Positions 1-10,014 are shown, counted from the first letter of the stretch. The stretch is 54,414 nt of DNA from Acinetobacter sp. ANC 4648 (GCF_002135345.1 NZ_NEGI01000010.1:1-54414), one strand, 5' to 3'. Notes: generated by a model not told the origin, from the sequence alone. A program made the numbers and translations.

Positions 1-251
1 CCTGGGCAGTCTACGTGAGCGTAGTGACGAGCTGGAGAGTCATACTCTACGTGTGAAGTATTAATTGTAATACCACGTGCTTTTTCTTCTGGTGCAGAGT
101 CAATTGCAGCGTAGTCTTTCGCTTCGCCACCGAATTGTTTAGCACATACAGTTGCAATCGCAGCTGTTAAAGTTGTTTTACCATGGTCGACGTGACCAAT
201 TGTACCCACGTTTACGTGTGGCTTATTACGTTCAAACTTAGCCTTAGCCAT
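1..251 (-). CDS. tuf: Elongation factor Tu, N-terminal part (cut by window edge)
   Basis: This is the first 83 or so codons of EF-Tu, the GTPase that carries aminoacyl-tRNA to the ribosome. The start [20 protein letters not shown] is textbook, followed by the G1 loop [14 protein letters not shown] and, near the edge, the switch I stretch [12 protein letters not shown] and DCPG of G3 (HVDCPG). The ATG is at 249-251. It lies 90 bases after fusA, as the last gene of the str operon rpsL-rpsG-fusA-tuf. Only the N-terminus is in view, so whether the gene is intact cannot be judged. Bacteria of this group often carry a second tuf copy elsewhere. Confidence 0.97.
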   Translation of the reverse strand, partial: MAKAKFERNKPHVNVGTIGHVDHGKTTLTAAIATVCAKQFGGEAKDYAAIDSAPEEKARGITINTSHVEYDSPARHYAHVDCP

Positions 252-341
252 GAGAGCTTCCTTTTTAAACTACCCATGGGTCTCCCCATGAGCATTTGGT
301 TTTTAACTATAAATTAGTTTGGACTAATAGTAATCGAAAGA

Positions 342-2480
342 TTACTCGTCGTCACCTCTTTTACCGCCAGTTTGGAACTTAGAAATAATGCCTTCAGCCA
401 CGTTACGTGGAGTTTCAGCATATTTAGCAAATTCCATAGAATAAGTCGCACGACCTTGAGACATAGAACGCATTTGAGTCGCGTAACCAAACATCTCAGC
501 CAATGGAACTTCAGCTTTAATCGCTTTAGTACCACCAGGTAAATCCTCCATACCTTGAACCATACCACGACGACGACTTAAGTCACCCATGATATCGCCC
601 ATGTAATCTTCTGGAGTTTCAACTTCAACTTTCATGATCGGTTCAAGCAAGATTGGATCTGCTTTCATGAAACCGTCACGGAATGCGTATGAACCAGCCA
701 TTTTGAACGATAATTCGTCAGAATCGACATCATGGTAAGAACCATCAAATAATGTCGCTTTGATACCCACAACAGGGTAACCAGCTAATACACCATTCTT
801 CATACGTTCTTGAATACCTTTATCAACCGCGCCGAAGAATTCTTTAGGTACAACACCACCTACAACTTCTTCAACGAATTGGTATTCTTTACCAGCTTCT
901 TCGACACTCATAGGCTCTAAACGAACATATACATGACCGAATTTACCTTTACCACCTGTTTGACGTACGAATTTGCCTTCTTGCTCAACAGTCTTTTTGA
1001 TTGTTTCGCGGTAAGCTACCATTGGTTTACCAATGTTCGCTTCAACACCAAACTCACGTTTCATACGGTCAACAAGGATGTCAAGGTGAAGCTCACCCAT
1101 ACCAGCAATAATCGTTTGACCAGATTCTTCGTCTGTGCGAACACGGAACGATGGATCTTCTTTTGCTAAACGACCTAGAGCGATAGACATTTTTTCTTGG
1201 TCAGCTTTTGTCTTAGGCTCTACAGCTAAAGAAATTACTGGCTCTGGGAATTCCATACGCTCTAGAGTGATGATGTTTTTCTCATCACACAGTGTATCAC
1301 CAGTTGAAACGTCTTTAAGACCTACACATGCAGCGATATCACCAGCGCGAATTTCTTCAACGTCTTGACGATCATTTGCGTGCATTTGTACGATACGGCC
1401 AATACGTTCACGTTTAGATTTAACTGGGTTATAAACTGGGTCACCTTGTTTAAGTACACCAGAATATACACGTACGAAAGTTAAGTTACCTACGAATTTG
1501 TCATTCATAATTTTGAATGCAAGTGCAGAGAACGGAGCTTCGTCAGATGCTTCACGAATCGCTTTAGTTTCAGCTTTGTCGTCAAGAATACCTTCGATTG
1601 CTTTAACTTCAGTAGGCGATGGTAAGAATTCAATTACAGCATCCAACATACGTTGAACACCTTTGTTTTTGAATGCAGTACCACAAAGCATTGGTTGGAT
1701 TTCACCAGCCAAAGTTTGTGTACGAATACCAGCAACGATTTGTTCTTTCGACAAGTCGCCGTTGTTTAAGTATTCATCCATCAACTCTTCAGAAGCTTCA
1801 GCCGCTGCTTCGATCAAGTTAGTACGCCATTCTTCAGCAGTAGCAACTAGGTCAGCAGGGATTTCGCCATATTCGAATTGCATACCTTGAGATTCTTCAT
1901 CCCAAATGATTGCTTTCATTTCGATTAGGTCAACAACACCTTGGAAATTTTCTTCAGCACCAATTGGAATAACGACAGGTACAGGATGAGCACCTAAACG
2001 TGTACGCATTTGTTCAACAACACGGAAGAAGTTTGCACCAGTACGGTCCATCTTGTTCACGAATGCTAAACGAGGTACTTTATATTTATTTGCTTGACGC
2101 CATACAGTTTCAGACTGAGGTTGAACACCACCTACAGCACAGTAAACCATGCACGCACCGTCAAGAACACGCATAGAACGCTCAACTTCGATTGTGAAGT
2201 CAACGTGTCCTGGAGTGTCAATTACGTTAATACGGTGTTCTGGGAATTGTTTACCCATACCAGACCAGAAACAAGTTGTAGCAGCAGAAGTAATGGTAAT
2301 ACCACGTTCTTGCTCTTGTTCCATCCAGTCCATTGTTGCTGCACCATCATGTACTTCACCAATTTTGTGAGATACACCTGTGTAGAACAAAATACGTTCA
2401 GTAGTCGTGGTTTTACCAGCATCAATGTGAGCTGAGATACCAATGTTACGGTAACGAGAAATTGGGGTTTTACGAGCCAT
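342..2480 (-). CDS. fusA: Elongation factor G
   Basis: Translocation GTPase, 712 aa, the usual length for bacterial EF-G. The G1 loop [15 protein letters not shown] is near the N-terminus, followed by [10 protein letters not shown] (switch I), DTPGHVDFT (G3) and NKMDR (G4); domain IV and V motifs such as [11 protein letters not shown] and [10 protein letters not shown] follow. An open frame runs 18 codons further upstream, but the start at 2478-2480 ([12 protein letters not shown]) is the family start and has an AGGA about 12 bases before it. Third gene of the str operon, between rpsG and tuf. An essential cytoplasmic factor; a recA-like or fusB-type duplicate is not implied. Confidence 0.97.
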   Translation of the reverse strand: MARKTPISRYRNIGISAHIDAGKTTTTERILFYTGVSHKIGEVHDGAATMDWMEQEQERGITITSAATTCFWSGMGKQFPEHRINVIDTPGHVDFTIEVERSMRVLDGACMVYCAVGGVQPQSETVWRQANKYKVPRLAFVNKMDRTGANFFRVVEQMRTRLGAHPVPVVIPIGAEENFQGVVDLIEMKAIIWDEESQGMQFEYGEIPADLVATAEEWRTNLIEAAAEASEELMDEYLNNGDLSKEQIVAGIRTQTLAGEIQPMLCGTAFKNKGVQRMLDAVIEFLPSPTEVKAIEGILDDKAETKAIREASDEAPFSALAFKIMNDKFVGNLTFVRVYSGVLKQGDPVYNPVKSKRERIGRIVQMHANDRQDVEEIRAGDIAACVGLKDVSTGDTLCDEKNIITLERMEFPEPVISLAVEPKTKADQEKMSIALGRLAKEDPSFRVRTDEESGQTIIAGMGELHLDILVDRMKREFGVEANIGKPMVAYRETIKKTVEQEGKFVRQTGGKGKFGHVYVRLEPMSVEEAGKEYQFVEEVVGGVVPKEFFGAVDKGIQERMKNGVLAGYPVVGIKATLFDGSYHDVDSDELSFKMAGSYAFRDGFMKADPILLEPIMKVEVETPEDYMGDIMGDLSRRRGMVQGMEDLPGGTKAIKAEVPLAEMFGYATQMRSMSQGRATYSMEFAKYAETPRNVAEGIISKFQTGGKRGDDE

Positions 2481-2611
2481 GATTTCTTGCATTCCTAAAT
2501 TTTGTTGTTTAAAACAGGACGCTTTAAGCTGCATAGCAACTTAAAGCGCTTTGATGACAAATCAGTGAAAACTAACTTGCCATCCTCCTGATTAAGGCCT
2601 GTTTTAGCCGA

Positions 2612-3082
2612 TTAGAAACGGTAGTGAGAGAAGGCTTTGTTGGCTTCAGCCATACGATGCACATCTTCACGTTTCTTGATCGCTGAACCTTTACCTTCAG
2701 CTGCATCAAGCAACTCACCAGCAAGACGTAAAGCCATAGTTTTTTCAGAACGCTTAGCAGCAGCATCTACTAACCAACGCATAGCTAAGGCAGTACGACG
2801 GGATGGGCGTACTTCCATAGGCACTTGATAAGTAGCACCACCAACACGGCGTGCTTTTACTTCGACCATAGGACGAACTTTTTCAAGAGTAGTCTCGAAA
2901 AATTCAACTGGGTCTACTTTGTTTTTTTCTTGAACGCGGTCTAAAGCACCGTAAACGATACTTTCAGCAATAGATTTTTTACCATCTTGCATTACGTGGT
3001 TCATGAATTTAGCGATTGTTTGGCTGCCGAACTTAGGATCCGGAAGGATTTCACGGGCAGCGACTACGCGACGTCTTGGCAT
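2612..3082 (-). CDS. rpsG: 30S ribosomal protein S7
   Basis: Primary 16S rRNA-binding protein that nucleates assembly of the 30S head, 156 aa, the normal length. The N-terminus [20 protein letters not shown], the [16 protein letters not shown] helix and [13 protein letters not shown] are diagnostic. It sits 155 bases after rpsL and 131 before fusA. In E. coli S7 represses translation of the str operon by binding the rpsL-rpsG spacer; the 155-base spacer at 3083-3237 is long enough to hold such a site, but I did not derive a matching structure. Confidence 0.97.
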   Translation of the reverse strand: MPRRRVVAAREILPDPKFGSQTIAKFMNHVMQDGKKSIAESIVYGALDRVQEKNKVDPVEFFETTLEKVRPMVEVKARRVGGATYQVPMEVRPSRRTALAMRWLVDAAAKRSEKTMALRLAGELLDAAEGKGSAIKKREDVHRMAEANKAFSHYRF

Positions 3083-3237
3083 TTTAACACCTAATAATAT
3101 GACACTTCAGGGTAATCCAGCAGCTTGTACAAGTGTCGTGTACGGTACGCTGGCCTTACTATACGTCGCTTGAATTTCAATAAATTAATGCAGAAATCAG
3201 ACAAGCGATACGAATACAGCACTTTTATCTTAAGAAA

Positions 3238-3612
3238 TTATTTCTTAGGACGTTTAGTACCGTATTTAGAACGAGATTGGTTACGATCTTTAACACCAGC
3301 GCAGTCTAAAGAACCACGAACGGTATGGTAACGTACACCTGGTAAATCTTTAACACGACCACCACGGATAAGAACAACACTGTGCTCTTGTAGGTTATGG
3401 CCTTCACCACCGATATAGCTAGAAACTTCAAAACCTGAAGTTAAGCGAACACGGCAAACTTTACGCATTGCTGAGTTAGGTTTTTTAGGTGTAGTTGTGT
3501 AAACACGTGTACAAACACCACGACGTTGTGGACAAGCCTTCAACGCAGGAACTTTTGATTTTTCAATCAAAGTCGTACGACCCTTACGGATCAACTGATT
3601 TGTTGTTGCCAT
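3238..3612 (-). CDS. rpsL: 30S ribosomal protein S12
   Basis: Decoding-centre ribosomal protein, 124 aa, full length. It starts [12 protein letters not shown] and ends [10 protein letters not shown]. The conserved loop [14 protein letters not shown] places Lys at residue 43, and [13 protein letters not shown] places Lys at 88, so the two positions where streptomycin-resistance substitutions usually occur carry the wild-type residue. Aspartate 89, the site of beta-methylthiolation in relatives, is present. First gene of the str operon with a GGGAG ribosome-binding site about 8 bases upstream (complement of 3622-3626 region) and its own promoter at 3671-3699. Confidence 0.97.
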   Translation of the reverse strand: MATTNQLIRKGRTTLIEKSKVPALKACPQRRGVCTRVYTTTPKKPNSAMRKVCRVRLTSGFEVSSYIGGEGHNLQEHSVVLIRGGRVKDLPGVRYHTVRGSLDCAGVKDRNQSRSKYGTKRPKK

Positions 3613-3632
3613 TTGGCAAATCTCCCGTTAAT

Positions 3633-3665
3633 AAAAAGCCCCAAAAAATACCAATTTTTGAGGGC
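3633..3665 (-). terminator. Terminator-like hairpin in the rpsL leader
   Basis: On the minus strand, an arm beginning GCCCTCAAAAA (3665-3655) pairs with TTTTTTGGGGC (3648-3638) around a six-base loop, with one mismatch and one G-T pair, and is followed by five T (3637-3633). This is the shape of a Rho-independent terminator. It lies between the str promoter and rpsL, and its 5' arm would begin at or next to the predicted transcription start. It may attenuate or stabilise the str mRNA, or simply end readthrough from the upstream EcsC gene. Confidence 0.5.
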
Positions 3666-3670
3666 ATACA

Positions 3671-3699
3671 ATTGTAAGCGAAGAAGTATAAATGGTCAA
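3671..3699 (-). promoter_or_regulatory. Sigma-70 promoter of the str operon
   Basis: On the minus strand TTGACC (3699-3694) and TACAAT (3676-3671) are separated by exactly 17 bases, a near-consensus sigma-70 promoter. The start would fall near 3664, giving a leader of about 50 bases before rpsL. It lies in the only gap between the EcsC gene and rpsL. Confidence 0.75.
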
Positions 3700-3767
3700 C
3701 ATTCGACATGTATCAAATATCGACCATTACAATAAGGTCACATCACCTTACTTTAAGTAAATTAAAA

Positions 3768-5195
3768 TTAGCTTTTACTGTTTTCTGATTCAACGCTAGA
3801 AGCGGCAGCCTTAGTTTTATCGGTTGATTTACGTGGTGCTCTTTTCTTTTTCACTACTGATGTTGTAATAACACTATTATCTAGAGTTTGTAATGATGTG
3901 TCTTTCACCATTTTTTCTTGTTCTAAATCAGATGCATTTTCTACTTTTATCTGATTTTTAGCATCACTAACAGACGCTACAGCCAAGCGTTGCAAATCGT
4001 CATGTACTTGTTGCTCTACATTGTCGATTGTATTTTCAATAGTCGGTTTTTTTCCTATTTTAATATCGACGATAGCCACATTTTCGACAGGATTAGCCAA
4101 TTTAATCTCTGGCTCTACTGCTGCAATATTTTGATGTGACACAGGACTAATTTGTACCAGCATCTGTTCTGCTTTTTCATAGGCAGATAAAGTATCTATA
4201 TTTTGATTCGGATGCTGTATTAAAAATTGACGAGCTTGTGAAAATACCAGCTGTGCTTTATCTGTTGCATCATCCACCAATTTCCAACTATATAGGGCAC
4301 TAATGCCCATGCCAGCTAAAGGGCTCAATTTTGAAAAAATATGTAATTGTGGCAAATGATTTAACCAAGCCCACTTAAATGAACCATCTTCTTGAGTAAT
4401 CCATTTTTTTAATAACTCAGCATCATTTGCAGAACCGAGTAAATTTTGTAATTGATTAACATCATGACTTTGTAACACATTTGAGAAAGTGCGTACCGCC
4501 ACAAGTAGCGCCTGTTTTTCAGCGACAGACCCCATATCTATTTGCTTAAAGATATATTCCACCACAGCATGATCTTCAGTTTTGAGTTCAAAACCATAAG
4601 CATGACCCGTTTGATACACACTGCGCAGCGCCAATGCCAAAGATGTGGGTACATCAATTGCTGCACCAATCACCCCTGTTCCACCTGTTAACACTCCTTG
4701 GATAGAGGCAATAATTTTATTTTGATTGGCTAAAGCCATACTAATGCGCTGTGCACGTTCAGGGTCTTTCGCTAACTCCTCTAAGCTTTTAGCCCCAACC
4801 TCTTTAAGTATTGCATCAACCGAGCTCAACTCAGAAACAAAATCATTGAGTTTCTCAAAGAAATAATCTGCCAATTTGTCATTCAAATTTGGAGAAATAA
4901 AAGAAGCAATATGATTGATTTTTTTATAATGACGCCCCAGCAACTGACTCGACATTTGTGGCAAATGTTCTCGCATCATCTGCTGCGGATTGGCATAGGT
5001 TTTTTTCTCAAAAGCACCTTTCTCACGAGCTGTACCTTGGATCACTTGGTTATCGGTAAAGCCAGGTGATAATCTGTTTACACTGCTTGGTGTAACATGG
5101 TTCAAGACACTTAAGCCGGTATGACTGAGCTTTTTAGCCACTCCAAACACATTAGAAATTAATCTGCTCGATTGTTTATTATTAGAATTTGCCAT
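3768..5195 (-). CDS. EcsC-family protein
   Basis: 475 aa. Residues about 95-320 match the EcsC family by pattern: the glycine-rich stretch GVLTGGTGVIGAAIDVPTS followed by LALRSVYQTGHAYGFEL is typical. Function is unknown; the name comes from a Bacillus gene next to the EcsAB transporter, and no transporter is present here. There is no signal peptide; short hydrophobic stretches near GVIGAAIDVP and LAGMGISALYSW may touch the membrane. The last 120 residues are low-complexity, with a lysine/alanine-rich tail (KKKRAPRKSTDKTKAAA) that could bind nucleic acid or polyphosphate; this is inference. It stands alone, transcribed toward the str operon. Confidence 0.75.
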   Translation of the reverse strand: MANSNNKQSSRLISNVFGVAKKLSHTGLSVLNHVTPSSVNRLSPGFTDNQVIQGTAREKGAFEKKTYANPQQMMREHLPQMSSQLLGRHYKKINHIASFISPNLNDKLADYFFEKLNDFVSELSSVDAILKEVGAKSLEELAKDPERAQRISMALANQNKIIASIQGVLTGGTGVIGAAIDVPTSLALALRSVYQTGHAYGFELKTEDHAVVEYIFKQIDMGSVAEKQALLVAVRTFSNVLQSHDVNQLQNLLGSANDAELLKKWITQEDGSFKWAWLNHLPQLHIFSKLSPLAGMGISALYSWKLVDDATDKAQLVFSQARQFLIQHPNQNIDTLSAYEKAEQMLVQISPVSHQNIAAVEPEIKLANPVENVAIVDIKIGKKPTIENTIDNVEQQVHDDLQRLAVASVSDAKNQIKVENASDLEQEKMVKDTSLQTLDNSVITTSVVKKKRAPRKSTDKTKAAASSVESENSKS

Positions 5196-5343
5196 TGATC
5201 GCCCTTGTTCTATGTCTTTGTCATTTATTATGAATACTAGGTGTAGTCTCGATTTAAGACAACTTTAATATGTATCTTTTAGTTTTAATCGCGTGAACAA
5301 ATTCACCTGTATTGCTTTTCAACATCAGGCATAGATTTGCCAT

Positions 5344-5371
5344 AAGAATTCAAAATTCTTTCTGCTATGAT
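5344..5371 (+). promoter_or_regulatory. Likely fabB promoter with palindromic operator
   Basis: TGCTATGAT at 5363-5371 is an extended -10 element. Immediately upstream, where a -35 box would be, is a perfect palindrome AAGAATT-CAA-AATTCTT (5344-5360). A palindrome covering the -35 region is a common arrangement for a repressor site. The regulator is unknown. A start near 5378 would leave a leader of about 109 bases before fabB. Confidence 0.4.
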
Positions 5372-5486
5372 GAACATCATTTCAAATTAAAGTCAGCTTT
5401 ACCAAAGTTGTCTTGGTATTCAATACAATATCCTGACGATCACGCTGAAGCAACTTAAAAACCATCACCATATAAGGGATCTGTAG

Positions 5487-6716
5487 ATGAAACGTGTTGT
5501 AATCACTGGTATGGGTATTAACTCATGTATTGGTAACTCACTTGAGACTGTTACTCATTCTTTACAAAACGGGATTTCAGGGACACGCCACAATCCAACA
5601 TATGCTGAACTAAATTTTAAAAGCCATGTAAGTGCTGCAGCAGAACAAGAATTTGACCATATTGATCGTAAACTAAAACGCTTCATGGGCGTATGTGCCA
5701 TGTATGCTTATAATGCAGCAGCTGCTGCAGTCGAACATGCGGGATTAACAGCAGAGCAACTTGCGGGTAATCCTCGTTATGGTATCGCTGGTGGCTCAGG
5801 TGGTGGTTCAACTGCCTCTGTCATCGAAATGAAAGAACTACTAGACAGCAAAGGTGCGCGTAAAGTAGGTCCATTTTTTGTACCTCGTAATATGTCAAAC
5901 ACCATTACTGCGAACGTTGGTGTTGCCTTTAAATTACAGGGTATCGCACACTCAATTACGAGTGCTTGTGCCACCTCTGCTGATGCCATTGGTTATGCTT
6001 ACAATCTCATCCAAATGGGTAAACAAGATTTAATGCTTGCTGGTGGTGGTGAAGAAGATCACTGGTCACAAAGCTTATTGTTTGATGCAATGGGTGCCCT
6101 TTGTTCTAAATACAACGATACTCCTGAAAAAGCTTCTCGTCCGTATTCTGCTGACCGTGATGGTTTTGTCATTGCTGGTGGTGGTGGTTTTGTTATCCTT
6201 GAATCACTTGAACATGCGCAAGCACGTGGTGCCAATATTATCGCTGAAGTAGTTGGTTATGCAGCCAATTCTGATGGCGCAGATATGGTTGCGCCAAGTG
6301 GTGAAGGCGCAACACGCTGTATTCTAATGGCTTTAGAAGAAGCGAAACAACATGGCGTAGATCAAATTGACTATGTAAATACACACGGTACTTCTACGCC
6401 TGCTGGTGATATTACTGAACTGCAAGCCATGGGGCGTGCATTTGGTGAAGGTCACGTACCACCATTAAGCTCAACCAAATCTATGACTGGTCATAGCTTA
6501 GGTGCAGCGGGTGTCCAAGAAGCAATTTATTCTATTTTAATGATGCAAAATGACTTTATTGCACCGAACATCAATGTAACTGAACTTGATGAAGGCACCC
6601 AAGGTTATGACATCGTACTTGAAAAACGTGATGCAAAACTGAATACTGTAATGAGTAACAGTTTTGGTTTTGGCGGTGTAAATGCCTGCCTCGTATTCAA
6701 GAAATGGGATGCATAA
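5487..6716 (+). CDS. fabB: Beta-ketoacyl-ACP synthase I
   Basis: Condensing enzyme of type II fatty-acid synthesis that elongates acyl-ACP with malonyl-ACP and is needed for unsaturated fatty acids. 409 aa, family length. The thiolase-fold catalytic triad is visible: Cys161 in SITSACATSADA, His300 in VNTHGTSTP and His336 in SMTGHSLGAAG. The sequence resembles FabB more than FabF in its start MKRVVITGMGINSCIGNS and in GPFFVPRNMSNT. The start has a GGGATCTG ribosome-binding region 7-12 bases upstream. No fabA lies next to it. hemJ follows after 19 bases and may be co-transcribed. Confidence 0.93.
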   Translation: MKRVVITGMGINSCIGNSLETVTHSLQNGISGTRHNPTYAELNFKSHVSAAAEQEFDHIDRKLKRFMGVCAMYAYNAAAAAVEHAGLTAEQLAGNPRYGIAGGSGGGSTASVIEMKELLDSKGARKVGPFFVPRNMSNTITANVGVAFKLQGIAHSITSACATSADAIGYAYNLIQMGKQDLMLAGGGEEDHWSQSLLFDAMGALCSKYNDTPEKASRPYSADRDGFVIAGGGGFVILESLEHAQARGANIIAEVVGYAANSDGADMVAPSGEGATRCILMALEEAKQHGVDQIDYVNTHGTSTPAGDITELQAMGRAFGEGHVPPLSSTKSMTGHSLGAAGVQEAIYSILMMQNDFIAPNINVTELDEGTQGYDIVLEKRDAKLNTVMSNSFGFGGVNACLVFKKWDA

Positions 6717-6735
6717 TCCCTAAATAGGATTTCCG

Positions 6736-7188
6736 ATGGATGCACCTTCTGATGCTTTTTTGTGGGTAAAAGCATTACATATTATTGCAGTAGTGTGTTG
6801 GTTTGCAGCATTATTCTACTTACCACGCTTATTTGTTTATCATGCAATGAGTGATGATGCTGTCAGTCATCAACGTTTCGAAGTTATGGAGCGTAAGTTG
6901 TACCGCGGTATTATGTGGCCTGCTATGCTTGCCACCCTCATCACGGCACACTTTTTAGTCGATTGGGGTGATGCCACGCGTCACTACCATGAAGCGACAT
7001 GGTTTTACCTCAAAGTGGGTTTAGTTGGTTTGTTAGTGATTTACCATTTTGTCTGTGGTTATTATCGTAAAAAACTGATTGGCAATGCACATTACAAGTC
7101 ACATAAGTTCTGGCGTTATTTTAATGAGCTGCCAACTCTGATTTTATTTGCAGTGGTAATTCTAGTTGTGGTCAAACCACAGTTTTGA
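6736..7188 (+). CDS. hemJ: Protoporphyrinogen IX oxidase, HemJ type
   Basis: 150 aa four-helix inner-membrane protein that oxidises protoporphyrinogen IX to protoporphyrin IX in haem synthesis, replacing HemG/HemY. Recognised from KALHIIAVVCWFAALFYLPR with a conserved His at residue 15, the ERKLYRGIMWP motif, and the TWFYLKVGLV and FRYFNE-like (WRYFNELPT) C-terminal motifs. HemJ is the protoporphyrinogen oxidase known from Acinetobacter and cyanobacteria. It follows fabB by 19 bases and is ended by a strong terminator at 7209-7234. Confidence 0.88.
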   Translation: MDAPSDAFLWVKALHIIAVVCWFAALFYLPRLFVYHAMSDDAVSHQRFEVMERKLYRGIMWPAMLATLITAHFLVDWGDATRHYHEATWFYLKVGLVGLLVIYHFVCGYYRKKLIGNAHYKSHKFWRYFNELPTLILFAVVILVVVKPQF

Positions 7189-7208
7189 TGTATGATTTTA
7201 TTCCAAAT

Positions 7209-7234
7209 AAAAAGCCTCCTTTCGGAGGTTTTTT
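7209..7234 (+). terminator. Rho-independent terminator after fabB-hemJ
   Basis: CCTCC (7215-7219) pairs with GGAGG (7224-7228) around a TTTC loop; the stem extends through A/T pairs and is followed by six T. It ends the plus-strand fabB-hemJ unit. Confidence 0.85.
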
Positions 7235-7331
7235 ATTTCCTTAGCTGGAAACTTTATACTTGAAAAATAAATTATCTTTTTATGTCATCTTCATTGGTTA
7301 AGTCAAAATGATATTCTACTGGTTACAAACC

Positions 7332-8444
7332 TTATTTTATAAATCGCTGTCGAATGATTAAATTTAATGGCGTTGAATAGTATTTTTCAATCGCCCAACT
7401 CAATATAAACGTCGCCATAAAAAAGATCGGTAACAACATCAATTTTTCAGTCGGTAATGCCTCTTTAGGAAAATAAAAAACCTTCAATAGACCTAAAACA
7501 ATCAAATGAAATAAATATATTTCATAACTACGCTGTCCAATCCAGACCATTCCTTTAGAAATTTTCAATGGCGTCTCTGCTTGAGGATTTTGTGCAAAAC
7601 AAAAAATCAATACCGCAGATAACAAGGCAAAAATACTGATACCCCATGTACTGACTTCTTTAATTGGCGCATACAAATAAAGACCTATCATCAGTAAAGA
7701 AATAAACACAATAAGCAACTGCTTAAATTTTCCATTCCACTGATACTTTTGCGCAATCAACGCTGTTAAACAACCTATCGCGATTCCATCAAAACTGGAA
7801 AAATAATGATAAAGGTATGCACCGCTTTCCTCAGCAAAATGTACCGCGCGAAAATACGGCGCATAATAAATTATGGCCAGTAGCAACAAAATAAAACCTT
7901 TACCACGTCCCAACAACACACATAGCAGTGGAAAAGCTAAATAAAAAACCTCTTCAACCGACAGCGACCACAACACACCCAAGGCATAATTCACCCAACC
8001 GTACTTAATAATTAAGATATTCATCCAAAATGTAAAAGCCGACAGTACAGTGAGACCATAAGAGACTTCCATGTCATTTGGAGTCTGATTTAAAAAAGGT
8101 TTTAAACCTAAACTTCCTAAAATAGTGACCAGTACCACAAGTAAAATCAAACATGGAATAATTCTAGCAATACGGCGAATATAGAAATCTTTTACTTTAA
8201 TTTTTGCTAATACTTGTTCTCTTTTTAGGGTATGTTGGGTAATCAAAAAACCTGAAATTACAAAGAATATGGTCACACCATAATTACCATTTCGAGCAAT
8301 GAGCTGACTTAGACTTTCTCCAAAAACCTGTATCCCTAAAAAAGTATCCTGTAATTTATAAGGAATATTAAAATGATGTAAAAGAACCAAAAGAATAGCA
8401 ACACCACGCAGTACATCAATTTTATAATTTCGCATGCAATACAT
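7332..8444 (-). CDS. Acyltransferase 3 (OafA-like) membrane protein
   Basis: 370 aa with about ten hydrophobic segments. The N-terminus KIDVLRGVAILLVLLHHFN and ISGFLI (FFVISGFLITQHTL) are the acyltransferase-3 hallmarks, with the catalytic His in LLHHF and the RRIARIIP motif following. Such enzymes O-acylate sugars of lipopolysaccharide, capsule or peptidoglycan-linked glycans at the inner membrane. There are no glycan genes nearby, so the substrate is unknown. Start could be either 8444 or 8435 (three codons later); neither has a clear ribosome-binding site. It is isolated from cycA by a terminator. Confidence 0.85.
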   Translation of the reverse strand: MYCMRNYKIDVLRGVAILLVLLHHFNIPYKLQDTFLGIQVFGESLSQLIARNGNYGVTIFFVISGFLITQHTLKREQVLAKIKVKDFYIRRIARIIPCLILLVVLVTILGSLGLKPFLNQTPNDMEVSYGLTVLSAFTFWMNILIIKYGWVNYALGVLWSLSVEEVFYLAFPLLCVLLGRGKGFILLLLAIIYYAPYFRAVHFAEESGAYLYHYFSSFDGIAIGCLTALIAQKYQWNGKFKQLLIVFISLLMIGLYLYAPIKEVSTWGISIFALLSAVLIFCFAQNPQAETPLKISKGMVWIGQRSYEIYLFHLIVLGLLKVFYFPKEALPTEKLMLLPIFFMATFILSWAIEKYYSTPLNLIIRQRFIK

Positions 8445-8530
8445 TTTAATTTTAAGTCGCTATTATTAAATGATATTCCTAGACAAATGTCAGTTTTATA
8501 ATTTTAATGATTTGTTATCTATCGCAAAAA

Positions 8531-8562
8531 AAAAGAGCTTATTATTAAATAAGCTCCTTTTT
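8531..8562 (-). terminator. Rho-independent terminator after cycA
   Basis: A perfect nine-base stem (GAGCTTATT, 8535-8543, with AATAAGCTC, 8548-8556) flanked by eight A on the left and six T on the right. On the minus strand it gives a hairpin followed by eight U just beyond the cycA stop, so it ends the dad/cycA transcripts. Confidence 0.85.
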
Positions 8563-8580
8563 AAAATCTTAATTAAGAGT

Positions 8581-10014
8581 TTATTTGAATTCTTGATTAA
8601 ATTTTTTCATTCGTGGCTTATACAAAATACGATAAGTTACCGCCAAAATAATCAACCATAATGGGCTCACAATTAAGGCCTTCAAGGTGTCTGGCTCTAA
8701 GCTTAAAATGACCAATGTAAATGCTAAGAAAATTAGTACCACATAAGACATCCATACACCACCAGGCATTTTAAATGTTGATTTTGCATGCAGCTCAGGA
8801 CGCAATTTACGATAGCGTATATAGCACACCATGATAATGCTCCAAATGCTAATAAACAAAATCACACATAAAGAACTTGCCAGAGTAAATGCTTCAACGG
8901 TATTCGGTACAAAGTACTGCAATGCTGCACCCGCCATAATAAAGCCGCATGAAAATAACAAACCCTTTGCAGGTACTGCACGACTAGATAGCTCTGCCAA
9001 TTTTGCAGGTGCTTGCCCTTCTTTTGCTAAGCCAAACAACATCCGACTGGTAGAAAATACACCGCTATTCATAGATGACATGACTGAGGACAAGACAACA
9101 AGGTTCATAATTAACGCAGCACCACCAATTCCCGCATGTAAAAACAGCGTAACGAATGGGCTTTGATCTGCAGGAATTTCTGTCCATGGCGTTACTGACA
9201 TCACAATGAATAATGCCAGTACATAAAATAAGATAATTCGGGTCGGAATAGCATTCACAGCTTTAGGGAGATTTTTTTCAGGATCTTTGGTTTCTGCTGC
9301 CATCGTACCAATCAGCTCAACACCGACAAAGGCAAATAAAGCGATTTGGAAGCCTGCGAGGAAACCACTTGCACCTTTGGGAAACATACCTCCATGCGAC
9401 CATACATTACTGAAACTAGCTACAGAACCACTTGGCGCTTGAAAATGGCTAAAGACCATGAATCCACCAATCCCAATCAAACCGACAATGGCTAAAATTT
9501 TAATTAGTGCAAACCAGAATTCAATTTCACCAAACAGTTTAACGGTAAGAAGGTTAATCCCTAATACAAAGATGACACAACCAGCACTAATCAGTGCCTG
9601 CCCCATGGGCGTAAATGCCATTCCTTCGGGCAACCAAAAATTTAAATAATTAATAATGGCTGCTAAATCTGCTATACCGACTAAAACCCAACCTAACCAA
9701 TATGACCATCCAATATAGTAACCCGCGCCCGGTCCGATTAAATCATGGGCCATATCAATGAACGATTTATAATGTAAGTTCGACAGTAAAATTTCACCTA
9801 ATGCACGCATCAGGAAAAAGAACATACCGCCAATAATCATATAAATGATTAAGATTGAAGGCCCTGCTAGAGAAATTGTTTTCCCTGAACCCATAAAGAG
9901 TCCAGTTCCTATCGCACCACCAATGGCAATTAACTGTAAATGACGGTTTGATAATTTTCGCTGAAGCTCATGGGGCGAAGATTGTGCATCTTCGTGCTGA
10001 CTTGACGTGGTCAT
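8581..10014 (-). CDS. cycA: D-serine/D-alanine/glycine permease, CycA-like
   Basis: 477 aa amino-acid/polyamine/organocation permease with 12 hydrophobic segments. The N-terminus ELQRKLSNRHLQLIAIGGAI and GTGLFMGSGKTISLAGPS is the substrate-binding GxG region of helix 1; IGWSYWLGWVLVGIADLAAI follows. Closest family by these motifs is CycA, a proton symporter for D-Ala, D-Ser and Gly. It lies 155 bases after ridA in the same direction, at the end of the dad cluster, so import of D-alanine fits the module. Related APC transporters for other neutral amino acids cannot be fully excluded. Confidence 0.85.
   Translation of the reverse strand: MTTSSQHEDAQSSPHELQRKLSNRHLQLIAIGGAIGTGLFMGSGKTISLAGPSILIIYMIIGGMFFFLMRALGEILLSNLHYKSFIDMAHDLIGPGAGYYIGWSYWLGWVLVGIADLAAIINYLNFWLPEGMAFTPMGQALISAGCVIFVLGINLLTVKLFGEIEFWFALIKILAIVGLIGIGGFMVFSHFQAPSGSVASFSNVWSHGGMFPKGASGFLAGFQIALFAFVGVELIGTMAAETKDPEKNLPKAVNAIPTRIILFYVLALFIVMSVTPWTEIPADQSPFVTLFLHAGIGGAALIMNLVVLSSVMSSMNSGVFSTSRMLFGLAKEGQAPAKLAELSSRAVPAKGLLFSCGFIMAGAALQYFVPNTVEAFTLASSLCVILFISIWSIIMVCYIRYRKLRPELHAKSTFKMPGGVWMSYVVLIFLAFTLVILSLEPDTLKALIVSPLWLIILAVTYRILYKPRMKKFNQEFK

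Noticed and set aside
8470..8661. Plus-strand frame of 63 codons
   Set aside because: It is made of the cycA terminator and the antisense of the cycA 3' end, with no ribosome-binding site.
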